64,000 bases of DNA from Zygnema cylindricum (GCA_037447655.1 JBBHKE010001334.1:169150-233149); one strand, 5' to 3'; counted from the stretch's first letter, positions 1 through 12,004 are shown. The notes: generated by a model not told the origin, from the letters alone. Numbers and translations are program-made.

Positions 1-30
1 TTTTAGCGAAGCATTCGCTTCGAAAGTTTA

Positions 31-72
31 TGTAATTGGTGATGTACCTCGCGAGGTACATCACCAATTACA
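31..72. repeat. Perfect 42-bp palindrome
   Basis: The stretch reads identically on both strands with no spacer; its centre is CTCGCGAG. A smaller hairpin (AGCGAA/TTCGCT) lies just to its left at about 5-19. It could be the fused inverted ends of a deleted transposon or a site that extrudes as a cruciform. No gene touches it. The palindrome is seen directly; the origin is a guess. Confidence 0.85.
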
Positions 73-2774
73 TACAAATTTGAGCCACGACACGCTGGAT
101 AATGAGCAGACGTGTAAGGATGTCAACCAACGGAAATAAAAGAAAAACGCGCACGATATACACATTCAAAAATACAACAAAAAATACAAACGAAATCTCG
201 TAACGCACTGGTCACGCTATTTTTGGTAGCGCCCATTCGTCACGCGTAAAAACAGGAACCCTAAAAAATGAAGTGATATTTGACAAAGCGTCTGCAAATA
301 GTACGAAAGTTGTGTTGCACGATGACCTGGTACGCACGTGCATGGTACGCAAATTAATATTTTTGGTCGGTGTGAAAAATATTGACGATTTGCAATATAC
401 AATCCATAGCTTCGTGGCACCACTCTTTTGCTAACACGTGCATTACAAACTCTGCGCAATGGAATTTCAACGTTAAAATTGTAGCATTCTGTAATTTTGG
501 CCGTACAATTACAAAATGTTATAATGGAACTTCTCCCTCATATCAAATAGAATAAGCGATCAGGCCTAGGTCCAAATCCCAAAAAATGTGGGTGTTTAGA
601 AGCTCGTTTCTTAACGAATTAAAATTTGATATTCAATCAAATAAAAATCCCACGGAATAGATATTGCGATGGCTTGCTTCAATCATGGCGAATCAAGATT
701 AAACCATTGTATTCGTGCAATTCATCACAAAAATACTAAAACAAACACATAAAACTACGTAGATGGCTACATACAAAATAAACAAGAATAACGCTAAAAT
801 TCGACGGCACGTCATTCGTGACTATTTTGAGAGATTATGTTGTTCAGGGCTCTTCATAAATTTGGATGGTTTGACAGTTTAAACTATTACTTCCGGTATA
901 GTCTAGCGGGTTGCTTTCAATTTGTTACTCTCAACATCATTTTCAAATCAGATTGTCTTGTTTGGCTCACACGAATCAAATCGAACAAATCGAGCCAAAC
1001 CGAATCGAATGTAACACGGATTAACAAATAAAAAATGAATTGTAAATATAAAATTAATTGAACATTTAATAGTGCGATTACATATTAATATATGAGGATA
1101 TAGAAAAAATATGTGCTCGCAAGTCGCTCTTGATTACATGTCTCACGCACTTGGTAGTGTTTTTAAGTATAAACAATGAGTATTGGGAAAACAACCCATT
1201 CAAATCACAATAGTTAATCTTTATGTTGAGACATGCCATCACCTACTACCCATATTTTAACAATATGTTGTGCAAAATTTGACAATTTGTTTTTTATTTA
1301 TATTTTTATATTGCGATTAATTGAGCTTGCTATATTTATCTAATCTACTTTTCATATGAAATGACATGTGGAATGCATTTTTTTACGAATAACGATATAC
1401 CAACGAGGGTGGGTTTATTGCATCACAGGAAACATTTTTAATATATGTTTTGAAAACATACGACAAACATTTTTCTTTATCAAAATTTTATTATTTTTAC
1501 AACATAAAATAAAGAAAAACATGCATATGTAAAATATGAAACCTTCTTTAAAAATGTATGTTGATTTATGTATACGAATATGCTTATTGTATATAATAGT
1601 TCATCGTCTAATTTAAGTACATATGTTTTTTTATAAAAACACTGGTAAAATATATTTCCCATTGATAAAGGTTTCTCTTAAATGACGAGTATAATCATAA
1701 TATTTCAACTGTGAACTTTAAAGTAATTTTAAATGAGCTTTAGATGACCCTTCAAAACTCAACGAATGGGTAACCCTTGTTGTTCTAACACACAAACGTT
1801 TTTACCACTGTTGTTATATAATACTTTTTTTTTTAGCTTAAGAGAACAATACCCTCATTTTACGTGTTTTCGTTTTTACTACTGTCGTTATACACAACTT
1901 TTTTTTTTAACTTGAGAGAACAATACCTTCATTTGACGTGTTTTTATGCATTTAAAAAACATGATACTTTTTTTATGCTTGCCTCCAAGACTACAAGTGG
2001 AAATTTTATAAGAAAAACGAGATGGTCTACTTACAATCATAACTCACCATTCACTTATGTAGACGAATGTTTGAATTTTGTACTAAGCGCAAAGCAACTA
2101 TTTTCCTTTGACTTAAAAGTACCATATATGACACATATTACAAAATTTTAAGCTTGGTTATATGTTATTTGTTTTGGTCGGGAAGCAAATTGCGCTACTT
2201 AAAAAATTGATTATGTTATTTCTTTGGTTAGTTTATGGCAAAAAAATGAGCAATAACAACCAAAGTTGGGATAATAAACGTAATCTTACCGCAATTTGTA
2301 TTTTTCTTTAATTAATGTACGTATGTATAGGTCACTGTGATTGAGGCATAATCGAGTTAGTAAAGTAGATACAATACATTTTATAGTCTAACGTAATTCT
2401 TACGGAAATGGTCCAAGCGAAAGTGAAATTACGAAAACCGAATTGAAATTCAATTAACTTAAATAAAATAACATGATTGATGCGTAAAATATATGTTTTA
2501 GCGTGCCTTGCTTTTAAACTTTTCAATAAAAGTAAAAAAAAAAAAACGGAATCGATATCATGCCATCGAGTGAAGGAAAGCGCCTTTTGATGAACATGTA
2601 GCGTTTTATTATAAAGTCTAAGGTGTACGTTTATTCTTTGTGCCCATATACGAGAGCCAAAATGCAACATAACACAAAAGCGTGTAAGATAAGAACATAA
2701 CCATCTATCGTAATTTTGAACATATATTTTGATGTTGCTGGTGTGCTCCTAACATTGTGAAAAAAACTGATCGC

Positions 2775-3804
2775 TGTAACTCTGAGACCTCCATAGGACC
2801 TCAGAGTAGGCAGCTCACACGAAGCCTCTAGGATAACCCTGACCCCTTTGTCTTTCAGCAAGAATAACTGCCACCCTGGCAAACAAAAAGTCAGACCACC
2901 TTCACCCCTGTAAAGGCAAGACTCCCCTGAGTCTATAGCAAAAAGAATCTCTGAATTTGCTCCCCTGAGCAGTAAGTTATGAAGGGTCAAAGTTGACCTT
3001 TTGTACAGCAGCTCTCTGGGAGAGAGGGTCCAATCTATCAAATTTTTCTAAGTCCTATCTCTCTCTAAACTCTATCTACTGAAGTACGGCACCAATCATA
3101 ATAGTGTATCGTACATAAGGTACAAGTGCCGATATACTTTATGTACGGATATTGTACAACATGGCCAACAAGTCGACACATGCCATTTTTGGATTCGTTC
3201 TTGGAATCCCAAGAGATGTCGCAATCCAATGTGATTTTGCCACGTGGCAATTGACGTGACGTCAACCGCAAACCGCCGAAAACATATTCCACGATCTCGG
3301 CATGCTTCGTGGCCGTCCGATTAAGCCGGATTACAATCGTGACCGTCATAAATACTTCCGCAGTATTTGTTTCACTTTCTAAACAAAATGCGCAGTATTC
3401 GTTTCGGATGTTTCGTCCGCCGTACTTTACAAAGTGTGTCTATGTTTAAAGATCCGTTAAATGAAATAGACTACGTGTCAACATTTAAATATCTATCAAA
3501 CTATATATCTTCAAGCATGATGGCATACTAAATGGCTAACGCTACAGGCTAAGTTGACGGGCGGTAGGTACTAGGTTCAAACCCTAGGTCCGTCATTATA
3601 CATTTTAGTAAATCTACCAAAATCTATAACCCGTAACTCTATCTCTAATCAGCATAGGCAGCCATGGCTCTAGCTCCCTCTTCAACCTTCAGTGATTACG
3701 ACAAGTGTGGGAGCTGAAGAGAGAAGTTAGAGGCAGACTGCCTCGGCTTCTTTTCTGCATTTTGCAAAACCTAGAAAATACTAAAATAACCTTTTATTTC
3801 TACA
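2775..3804 (-). repeat. Copia 3' LTR
   Basis: 1030 bp, TG...CA ends, about 99% identical to 8156-9185. The internal side is bordered by a short polypurine tract (AAGGGGAG on the minus strand, 3805-3812), the expected plus-strand primer site. Reading frames inside the LTR (for example minus 3065-3349) recur unchanged in the other LTR and are not genes. Confidence 0.95.
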
Positions 3805-3812
3805 CTCCCCTT
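3805..3812 (-). other. Copia polypurine tract
   Basis: AAGGGGAG on the minus strand abuts the TG start of the 3' LTR. This position and composition fit the primer for plus-strand synthesis. Confidence 0.75.
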
Positions 3813-3817
3813 ATTTT

Positions 3818-4780
3818 CTAGTCACTCTTTATTTTAAGACCACACTTCTCTCGGCAGAAAATTAATTTAGGGGAAGGAACAGGTTTGGTCATCATATCAG
3901 CTACCATTTCACTATCTGGTTTATACTCCAAACTGATTATCTTGTTTTCTACTTTATCTCTAACAAAGCTAAGCCTAATGTCCATGTGTTTGGCTTTAAA
4001 GTGATGTTTAGGATTGGCAGAAATGGCAATGGCAGCCTGATTATCACAAAACACTTTTTGGACACCACTCTTAAGTTGACCAAGCTCACCTAGCAAAGAC
4101 TTGACCCACATTAATTCTTTTACAGCAGAGCAAGAAGCCATGTACTCAGCCTCCATGGTGGACTGAGCAATGACCTTTTGCTGCTTGCTGCTCCAGCAGC
4201 AAGCCCCATCACCCACATACAATACATATCCAGATGTGCATCTCCTCATAGGAGCATCCCCATAGCTGGCATCACTCCAAGTGGTGATGTCAGTATTTTT
4301 CCCACCCAAATGCAACCATAGATCCCTAGTTCCTATGAGATATCTAAGGACTCTCTTAGCTGCCTCCCAATCTTTCTTAGTGGGAGCATTCAGACTCCTA
4401 CTTAGTACTCCTACAGCTGCGGCTATGTCCGGACGGGTACAATTCATAAAATATATTAGGCTGCCCACTACTTGTCTATAAGGGATGGTCTGCATAAATC
4501 TTTTCTCTTCCGGGCTTACCTCATCATCTAAGATTATAACTCCCTCTTCCTCACTCCCCTCACTTCCCTTCTTTAAATCCATAGGAGTGGTACAACTATT
4601 AGCCTTGTCCATTTGGAATTTTTCTAACATGTTTCCAATGGCCTCTTTTTGAGTTAATCTGATTATCTTTCTCTCTCTGTCCCTTTCTACCTGAATTCCC
4701 AAAATATACCTTGCTTCTCCCATATCCTTCATCTCAAATCTTCCTTTTAAATCATTTTTCAACTTATTTATTTTATCCAT
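3818..4780 (-). pseudogene. Copia pol, C-terminal RT and RNase H fragment
   Basis: Reads the end of the reverse transcriptase (ARYILGIQVERD, then the SLIYFMNCTRPDI block) and RNase H (TWSDASYGD, STMEAEYMA, the HMDIRLSFVRD block). It is shifted by one base against the preceding frame, which stops right after YVDDLLV. A single lost base near 4785 explains the break. The first methionine is therefore not a real start; this is part of one polyprotein. Family assignment is certain; activity of this copy is unlikely. Confidence 0.9.
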
Positions 4781-4788
4781 AGATTTAC

Positions 4789-5196
4789 TTAAACAAGCAA
4801 ATCATCGACATAAATTGCAATAAAAATAATTCCTTCCTCATCTTCAAACAAATATATAGAGTGATCTGAGCTGATCCGAATATATCCCAAACCTGTAAGA
4901 AACTCATCGAGCTTCTTGTTCCATTGCCGGGGCGCCTGTTTCATCCCATACAAAGATTTGATCAATCGGCATACCTTGCTTTCCTCCCCTTGCTCCACAA
5001 ATCCTTCGGGCTGTCGCATAAAAATTTCCTCTTCCAACTCTCCATGTAGGAAGGCCGTCTTGATGTCCATCTGATGCACTTCCATGTCTTCTGCTGCCGC
5101 CATACTGAGAAGTATCGGAACCGAAGGAAACCTAACGACCGGAGCAAAAGTCTCCTCGTAGTCAATTCCCTCTTTCTGGGCAAATCCCTTCGCCAC
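4789..5196 (-). pseudogene. Copia pol, central reverse transcriptase fragment
   Basis: Carries the RT core: ETFAPVVRF, then DIKTAFLHGELEEEIFM (first catalytic aspartate), the LYGMKQAPRQWN block and IYVDDLLV (catalytic YVDD). It lies in the same frame as the upstream part and is separated from it only by a TAG at 5209-5211. It ends at a TAA produced by the frameshift. The catalytic residues themselves are intact. Confidence 0.9.
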
Positions 5197-5208
5197 TAAC
5201 CGAGCATT

Positions 5209-7464
5209 CTAGCGCTCAATGGTGTTATCCGGGTTGAGTTTCAGCTTAAATACCCACTTACACCCAATTGGCTTCCTGTCAGGAGGACAATCCGCCAATT
5301 CCCATGTATCGGCCGCCATAATTGAGGCCATCTCCTCATTTATGGCTGTTTTCCACCGGTTTCTTTCAGGACAAGTCATTGCCTCATTATAAGTTTGAGG
5401 TTCATCATGGTGAGACAGTTTGGTTACCTTATTGTTAACTTGTCTCTCTTGCAGTCTTTTGCTGCTTCTTCTTCCTCCCTCAAACTCGGTTGCCGGAATA
5501 GATGGTTCTCTTGGATTTTTCCGAACACTTTCTACTTCTCCCCTATCGCTTGATTCCGGGTCGATTTCCACCACGTCTTCCGCTTCGGTTGGAGTTAATA
5601 CAAGGGGTTCCACATTTGGGTCCTTCTCGATCTGATCCGTACCTGCAAGATCATCATCTTCTTGAAATCCTGGATAGTTAGGAAGCTCAAAGTCATCAGA
5701 ATTTTCTGACTCAAATCTGATCTTGACTGTCCTTGTATGCTTAAAGGGATTCATAGATTTTCCTTCATCCATAACCACTAGATGCTTCACTAGAATAATA
5801 TCCTCTCTTTTGAGATCATAGACTCTATATCCTTTTACATCTTCATCATATCCTAGTAGATATCCTGGTTTTCCTTTTGGGTCTAACTTCCAGTTTGAAT
5901 GATCTGTGTCTAAACTGAACACTTGACTACCGAAAACCTTTAAGTGTGAAACATCTGGTTTTCGGCCTGTCCATCTCTCATAAGGTGTTTGGCCTTTTAC
6001 TACTGAAGTAAGAACTCTATTTTTGAGATAATTTGCACAGTTCATTGCTTCGGCCCAAAACTTCTTTCCTATCTTCTTATCGGACAGCATACTCCTAGCA
6101 CTATCACTCAGTGTTCTATTTAATCTTTCAGCTACACCATTATGCTCAGGATTTTCAGGAACTGTCTTTTGGTGTTGCACTCCATCTTCTCTCAAAAAAT
6201 CCTCAAACTGGTTAGAGGTATACTCGCCACCATTGTCACTCCTTACTCTCTTGATTGAGGTTTCATGGAGTTTTTCACTCCATGCTTTATATTGTTTAAA
6301 ACATTCCTGAGCCTCTGACTTATTTTTCAAAAAATACACTCTGGAATACCGAGACCAATCATCAGTTATAGTCATCATAAATCTCTTCCCCCCGGGTGAT
6401 GGCACTCTGGCCGGCCCCCAAATATCTGTGTGTACTAAATCTAGAATCCTTTCTCCCTTATAGGTGGCAGTTTTTGGGAAGGGCAACCTGTGTGCTTTAC
6501 CTTGAGCACATCCCCTACAATCATTTAGATTCTCACTTTCACCAAACTGAATCCCTTCCACCACTCCCATCTTTTTCATCTCTCTTAACTTATCTAGATT
6601 CACATGCCCAAGCCTCTTATGCCACAACATTATATCATGAACACCAGCATAATAAAGTTTCTTCTTTTCATTGCTTAAAATCAGCCTAAACATCCCTTGG
6701 CTACCTTTTTCAGCAGTGAAATAAACTTCCTCCTCAAAGCTAGCAGTAAAGACTCCTTTCCTAGTGCTAGTATCAAAACCCTTATCATCTAAAACAGACG
6801 TAGAGATGAGGTTTTTGTTCAGCTCCGGAATAAACAACACATCGGAGAATGTAACTATAGATGTCTTTCCTTCTACTAACACTTTTAGATCTACCGATCC
6901 TACAAGAGTAGTAGTGACTATCCTCCCATCCCCGTACTCTATCTCTACGGTGGGAATCTTTCGTATCTTAGTGAACAGGTGTTTATCTTTACACATGTGC
7001 ATGGATGCTCCTGAATCTACAATCCAGCCTGCTTCACCTTTCAATCCACCGAAAGCACATTTCTGTTTTCGTGGAATTTCGACCTCGTTTTTCGTTTCCA
7101 ACTCCTCATCCAATAGGAGTTCATCGTCCTCGTCCTCGGATTCCGCCTCATGTACCTGCGTCACAAGGGCCTTTTTCTTTCCTCTCGCAGGTCCACCAGT
7201 CTGCCCCTCCTTTAACCGCAGCTCGGTTAACTTAGTGCATTCAGCCATATAGTGCCCGGGTTTCTTACAAAAATGGCACAGTCCCTTAGGAGTCCTTGGT
7301 CCGAACTCCTCGGTCTGATTTTTCTGCCCCTCCCCTCGATAATTTCCAACCTGTTTTCTGGAATCATTGTTTCGCCAATCGGTCCCGGCTGCTAAAGCTT
7401 GCCCACTCTTTCCTCCCCTTCGGATCTCAATTGTATTCTCGCGAACGAGAATCATCCCTACCAC
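5209..7464 (-). pseudogene. Copia zinc knuckle, protease, integrase and RT N-terminus
   Basis: In order: the gag zinc knuckle CHFCKKPGHYMAEC (CX2CX4HX4C), the aspartic protease site WIVDSGASMHMC, the integrase HHCC region (HKRLGHVN ... CRGCAQGK), the integrase catalytic core (VHTDIWGP, RSDNGGEYTS, HNGVAERLNRTL), an acidic spacer, and the start of RT (KPIGCKWVFKLK). It is in the same frame as gag upstream and as the RT fragment downstream; only TAG codons separate them. The apparent GTG start is an artefact of the upstream TAG. Confidence 0.92.
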
Positions 7465-7470
7465 TGAATT

Positions 7471-8151
7471 CTAAATCCACCTTGAGTCCGCCAAGTCCTG
7501 CACACGGTTGACTATGTTCTCGAACTCCTCGGGTAACTTCATCAGTAAAGAGTTAACCTTTTCCTTTTCACTAAATACTTTTCCAGCACTTTCTAGTTCG
7601 ATAAAAAGTGTAGCAAGCTCATTGCAAAAATCCAACATCTTCCCCCCTTTGTACACATACTCCTTAATTTTCTGATCAGCCAACTGTTGTTGCTGAATCG
7701 TACCACTTCGATACATCTCTATGAGAGCCATCCAAAGATCGGATGCCCTCTCTACTTGCAAATGGGGAGATGCAAGCCCATGAGTAAGATGGCGGAGGAT
7801 GAAGTGCTTAGCCGCCATATTGTTGTAGTCCCACGTATCGATATCATTCTCCTCGTTCCTCGGAATAGGTGACATGAATGCCGAACCGACTGCTATTGGT
7901 GTGACCGTCTCCTTCTCCTTGCCTTTGTCCACCACCTCTCCTTCCTTTGTCTCCTCCGTCGAAGATGAATCTGCATCTCTAGTGAATTTTCCTCCTGTAA
8001 ACCCTGGAGGTATCCCAAGATTGGATGGACGCCTCACCCGTCCACTCACTATTCCCCAAAACCGTTTCTCATATAGAGCTCCTGTCATCATACTTTCCCA
8101 GTATATGAAGCCAGCTCCATTGAATATGGGCACCCTAGATGGTGGGCCCAT
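7471..8151 (-). CDS. Copia gag (capsid part)
   Basis: Copia-type gag of the UBN2/retrotran_gag kind: an N-terminal VPIFNGAGFIYWESMM block, then the helical capsid region with DLWMALIEMY and the LPEEFENIVNRV block. It stops at TAG 7471-7473 before the zinc knuckle, which continues in the same frame, so the stop is either a mutation (a single change would open it) or a readthrough signal; a second TAG further on favours mutation. The ATG at 8149-8151 lies inside the primer-binding site and is the first internal start; the frame stays open back to an ATG at 8173-8175 inside the LTR. Confidence 0.85.
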   Translation of the reverse strand: MGPPSRVPIFNGAGFIYWESMMTGALYEKRFWGIVSGRVRRPSNLGIPPGFTGGKFTRDADSSSTEETKEGEVVDKGKEKETVTPIAVGSAFMSPIPRNEENDIDTWDYNNMAAKHFILRHLTHGLASPHLQVERASDLWMALIEMYRSGTIQQQQLADQKIKEYVYKGGKMLDFCNELATLFIELESAGKVFSEKEKVNSLLMKLPEEFENIVNRVQDLADSRWI

Positions 8152-8155
8152 AACC
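8141..8155 (-). other. Copia primer-binding site, half-tRNA type
   Basis: Directly next to the 5' LTR. The plus strand reads GGTGGGCCCATAACC, which matches the anticodon arm of plant initiator tRNA-Met as I recall that tRNA, ending a few bases after the CAT anticodon. It is not the usual plant Copia site complementary to the tRNA 3' end (TGGTATCAGAGC). This implies priming by a tRNA cut in the anticodon stem, as known for Drosophila copia, yeast Ty5 and Volvox Osser. The same site recurs next to the LTR fragment at 25190. Confidence 0.85.
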
Positions 8156-9185
8156 TGTAACTCTGAGACCTCCATAGGACCTCAGAGTAGGCAGCTCACA
8201 CGAAGCCTCTAGGATAACCCTGACCCCTTTGTCTTTTAGCAAGAATAACTGCCACCCTGGCAAACAAAAACTCAGACCACCTTCACCCCTGTAAAGGCAA
8301 GACTCCCTTGAGTCTATAGCAAAAAGAATCTCTGAATTTGCTCCCCTGAGCAGTAAGTTATGAAGGGTCAAAGTTGACCTTTTGTACTGCAGCTCTCTGG
8401 GAGAGAGGGTCCAATCTATCAAATTTTTCTAAGTCCTATCTCTCTCTAAACTCTATCTACTGAAGTACGGCACCAATCATAATAGTGTATCGTACATAAG
8501 GTACAAGTGCCGATATACTTTATGTACGGATATTGTACAACATGGCCAACAAGTCGACACATGCCATTTTTGGATTCGTTCTTGGAATCCCAAGAGATGT
8601 CGCAATCCAATGTGATTTTGCCACGTGGCAATTGACGTGACGTCAACCGCAAACCGCCGAAAACATATTCCACGATCTCGGCATGCTTCGTGGCCGTCCG
8701 ATTAAGCCGGATTACAATCGTGACCGTCATAAATACTTCCGCACTATTTGTTTCGCTTTCTAAACAAAATGCGCAGTATTCGTTTCGGATGTTTCGTCCG
8801 CCGTACTTTACAAAGTGTGTCTATGTTTAAAGATCCGTTAAATGAAATAGACTACGTGTCAACATTTAAATATCTATCAAACTATATATCTTCAAGCATG
8901 ATGGCATACTAAATGGCTAAGGCTACAGGCTAAGTTGACGGGCGGTAGGTACTAGGTTCAAACCCTAGGTCCGTCATTATACATTTTAGTAAATCTACCA
9001 AAATCTATAACCCGTAACTCTATCTCTAATCAGCATAGGCAGCCATGGCTCTAGCTCCCTCTTCAACCTTCAGTGACTACGACAAGTGTGGGAGCTGAAG
9101 AGAGAAGTTAGAAGCAGACTGCCTCGGCTTCTTTTCTGCATTTTGCAAAACCTAGAAAATACTAAAATAACCTTTTATTTCTAGA
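8156..9185 (-). repeat. Copia 5' LTR
   Basis: 1030 bp, same length as the left LTR and about 99% identical. The outer dinucleotide is GA instead of CA on the plus strand, one terminal mutation. Promoter elements were not resolved. Confidence 0.95.
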
Positions 9186-9675
9186 ATCGCCAATGTAAGA
9201 TTTGTTGTTTCCTTGTCTTATTTCTCTTGTTGAAATAGTTTAAATGCAAATGTTGGACTATTTAGGTATCCCTTGTTATTTAAAGTGGCTTATGCACTAG
9301 CTCGTAATGGGAGATAAGATTTGTTATTAATAAGATCCTTGTGTGATTGCGCTCGTCAATTGATTTGATTTAGAAGACACGACAGACTTTCCTCACCTTC
9401 CATGTTGGATTAGACTTATAATTTATGTCCGTTGCCTGTTAGTGTGCCCTCGCTTCAGCTCTTATTGGACACGTCACAGTGGTAAACGATGTTCGTTGGT
9501 TTCGAGAATTACACCAAGCCGCTCGGTGCATATAGCTCATACAAATAACTTTGACCTTTAATGTGTTTTAGTCTTAAGCTCCAACGAGAGCCCTTTTTGT
9601 CCTCTGGTTTTGAGGGTATGGAGTAGTGCTTAGTGTCAATGTTTTTATAGGGTTGTTTTTGTAATTGTTTTGTAG

Positions 9676-12004
9676 ATGTACGTGTCAAGACAGCAACCAA
9701 CCGAAATCGAAATATTTCGCACATGATATATGCATTCAGAAATTCAACGGCAATCACGAAAGTGATCTCGTAACGAGCTTTCGTTGCATTATTTTTGTTA
9801 CCAGCCTTCCTTCACACTATTTGTGGAAGCGCTCATTCGTCACGCGAAAAAGCCGAAACCCTAAAAATAATGAGCTGGCGTCTGACAAGCATTTGCAAAG
9901 AGTACAAAATTTGTGTGGTACGATACCCTGGTCCACACGTACATGGTATGCAAATGTCGATTTCGAGTTGAAGTTGGTCGGTGTGAAAAATACTTAACAG
10001 GAGGTTCTTGTTACAGAAAAAAACAAAATTTTCAAAAGCGATTTTTACGCGTAGCGTGAGTTTACGTTGGCGGGTGCGAAGATGTCGAGAAATTCCAACA
10101 AACGTGGTACGGATAGCAAATCGGCCTGGTTTGGGCAGAAACGGTCGTTTTTCGCCAGAAAGCCCCTTTTGAGTACAGACGCGAACCCCTTTTACCACAA
10201 AGCCGTTTCCTTTGACGGTTTAACAAATAGACCGAACTTACATAGTTGGTCCGCGAAGTGATGAACGCATGAAAACCAAAAATAACTTGGTGACGGGAAT
10301 CCACGATATATTTGTCGCCTCAGATCAAAGAGAATAAGCAATCAGGCCTAGGTAATGCTCAAAATATTCGAAGGTAGGTCCAAATCCCAAAGAATGTGGG
10401 TGTTTAGAAGCTCGTTTCTTAACGAATTAAACTTGTTATTCAATCAAATAGAAATCCCACGGAGTAGATATTGCGATGGCTTACTTCAATCATGGCGAAT
10501 CGGGATTGAACCATTGTATTGGTGCACTCCATCACAAAAATACTAAAACAAACAAATAAAACTACATGGATGGCTACATACAAAATAAATAAGAATTTGA
10601 CGACACATCATTCGTGACTATTTTGAGAGATTATGTTATTCAAGGCTCTTCATAAATTTGGATGGTTTGACGGTTTAAACTACTACTTCCGGTATAGTCT
10701 AACGGGTTGCTTTCAATTTGTTACTCTCAACATTACGTTCAAATCAAATTGTCTTGTTTGGCTCACACGAATCAAAACGAACAAACCGAGCCGAACCGAG
10801 TCGAACATAGCATGGTAAGAATGAATTGTAACTAAAAAATGAATTTAACATTTAATAGTGCGACTACATATTAAGATATGAGGGTATAGAGAAAAGACGT
10901 GCTCGCAAGTCCCTCTTTATTACATGTCTCACGCACTTGGTAGTGTTATTAAGTATAAACAATCAGTATTGGGAAAACAGCCCATTCGAATCACAATAGT
11001 TAATCTTTATGTTGAGACATACCACCATCTTTTACCCATCTTTTAACAATATGTTGTGCAAAATTTGACAATTTGTTTTTGTTTTGTATTTTCACATTGC
11101 GATTGATTGAGCTTGCTATGTTTATGTCATTTTTTTTTCACATGAAATGAAACGTGGAATGCGTTTTTTTACGAAGAACGGTACACCAACGAGGGTGGGT
11201 TTGTTGCTTCACAAGAAACATTTTTAATATATGTTTTGAAAACATACGACAAAACATTTTTCTATATCAAATATTTATTTTTAAAAAAATTGGAATTCAT
11301 ATCAGGCCATCGAGTGAAGGAAAGCGTCTTTTTACGAGCATGTAGTGCTCAATTATAAAGTGTAAGGTATACGTGTATTCTTTGTGCCCATATACGAGAG
11401 CCAAAATGTAACATAACACAAAAGCGTGTAAGATAAGTACATAATCATTTATCGTAATTTTGAACATATATTTTGATGTTGCTGTTGTGCTTCTAACATT
11501 ATGAAACAAACCGATCACCAATGTAAGATTTGTTGTTTCCTTGTCTTATTTCTCTTGTTGAAATAGTTTAAATGCAAATGTTGGACTATTTAGGTATCCC
11601 TTGTTATTTAAAGTGGCTTATGCACTAGCTCGTAATGGGAGATAAGATTTGTTATTAATAAGATCCTTGTGTGATTGCGCTCGTCAATTGATTTGATTTA
11701 GAAGACACGACAGACTTTCCTCACCTTCCATGTTGGATTAGACTTATAATTTATGTCCGTTGCCTGTTAGTGTGCCCTCGCTTCAGCCCTTATTGGACAC
11801 GTCACAGTGGTAAACGATGTTCGTGGGTTTCGAGAATTACACCAAGCCGCTCGGTGCATATAGCTCATACAAATAACTTTGACCTTTAATGTGGTTTAGT
11901 CTTAAGCTCCAACGAGAGCCCTTTTTGTCCTCTGGTTTTGAGGGTATGGAGTAGTGCTTAGTGTCAATGTTTTTATAGGGTTGTTTTTGTAATTGTTTTT
12001 GTAG
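9676..12004 (+). repeat. Copy B of the tandem duplication
   Basis: Matches 112-2774 followed by 9186-9671, without the Copia and without about 1.06 kb present in copy A. It contains 9990-10340, which is unrelated to the corresponding part of copy A. The final 480 bases are almost identical to 9191-9671. No domain-bearing reading frame was found. Confidence 0.75.

Larger units (their letters stand above)
2770..9190 (-). mobile_element. Ty1/Copia LTR retrotransposon, full length but inactivated
   Basis: Complete element on the minus strand: right LTR 8156-9185 is the 5' LTR, left LTR 2775-3804 the 3' LTR, flanked by the 5-bp duplication ATCGC (2770-2774 and 9186-9190). Both LTRs are 1030 bp, begin TG and end CA on the left copy (the right copy ends GA), and differ at only about ten positions, so the insertion is fairly recent. 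Internal order is gag, zinc knuckle, protease, integrase, reverse transcriptase, RNase H, the Copia order. The coding frame is broken by two in-frame TAG codons (7471-7473, 5209-5211) and one frameshift near 4785. The element sits in copy A of the tandem duplication; copy B at about 11515 shows the empty site. Confidence 0.96.
112..9671 (+). repeat. Copy A of a direct tandem duplication, split by Copia
   Basis: The segments 112-2774 and 9186-9671 match, in the same order, 9676-12004 (copy B). Copy A has about 1.06 kb (about 1483-2545) that copy B lacks, and a diverged block near 410-545. The part left of the Copia differs from copy B by several percent (about 10 changes in the 135 bases before the insertion), while the 480 bases right of it differ at only about 4 positions. 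Short reading frames at 837-1031 and 10633-10818 are shared by both copies but have no recognisable domain. No gene is recognised in the duplicated unit. Confidence 0.75.

Noticed and set aside
837-1031. Short frame conserved in both tandem copies
   Set aside because: Conservation is explained by the duplication; 64 codons, no motif, and the C-termini differ.
3065-3349. 94-aa frame, identical copy at 8446-8730
   Set aside because: Lies inside both Copia LTRs; the LTR itself is what is conserved.
5209-7473. In-frame TAG codons as evidence of a reassigned genetic code
   Set aside because: The second TAG stands where related elements have tyrosine or similar, not glutamine, the element also has a frameshift, and the host genes end at TAA or TGA; mutation is simpler.
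9191-12004. The two near-identical 480-bp blocks as LTRs of a small retrotransposon
   Set aside because: The outer flanks are not a target duplication, the inner flanks are homologous to each other, and no PBS or polypurine tract is present; tandem duplication fits better.
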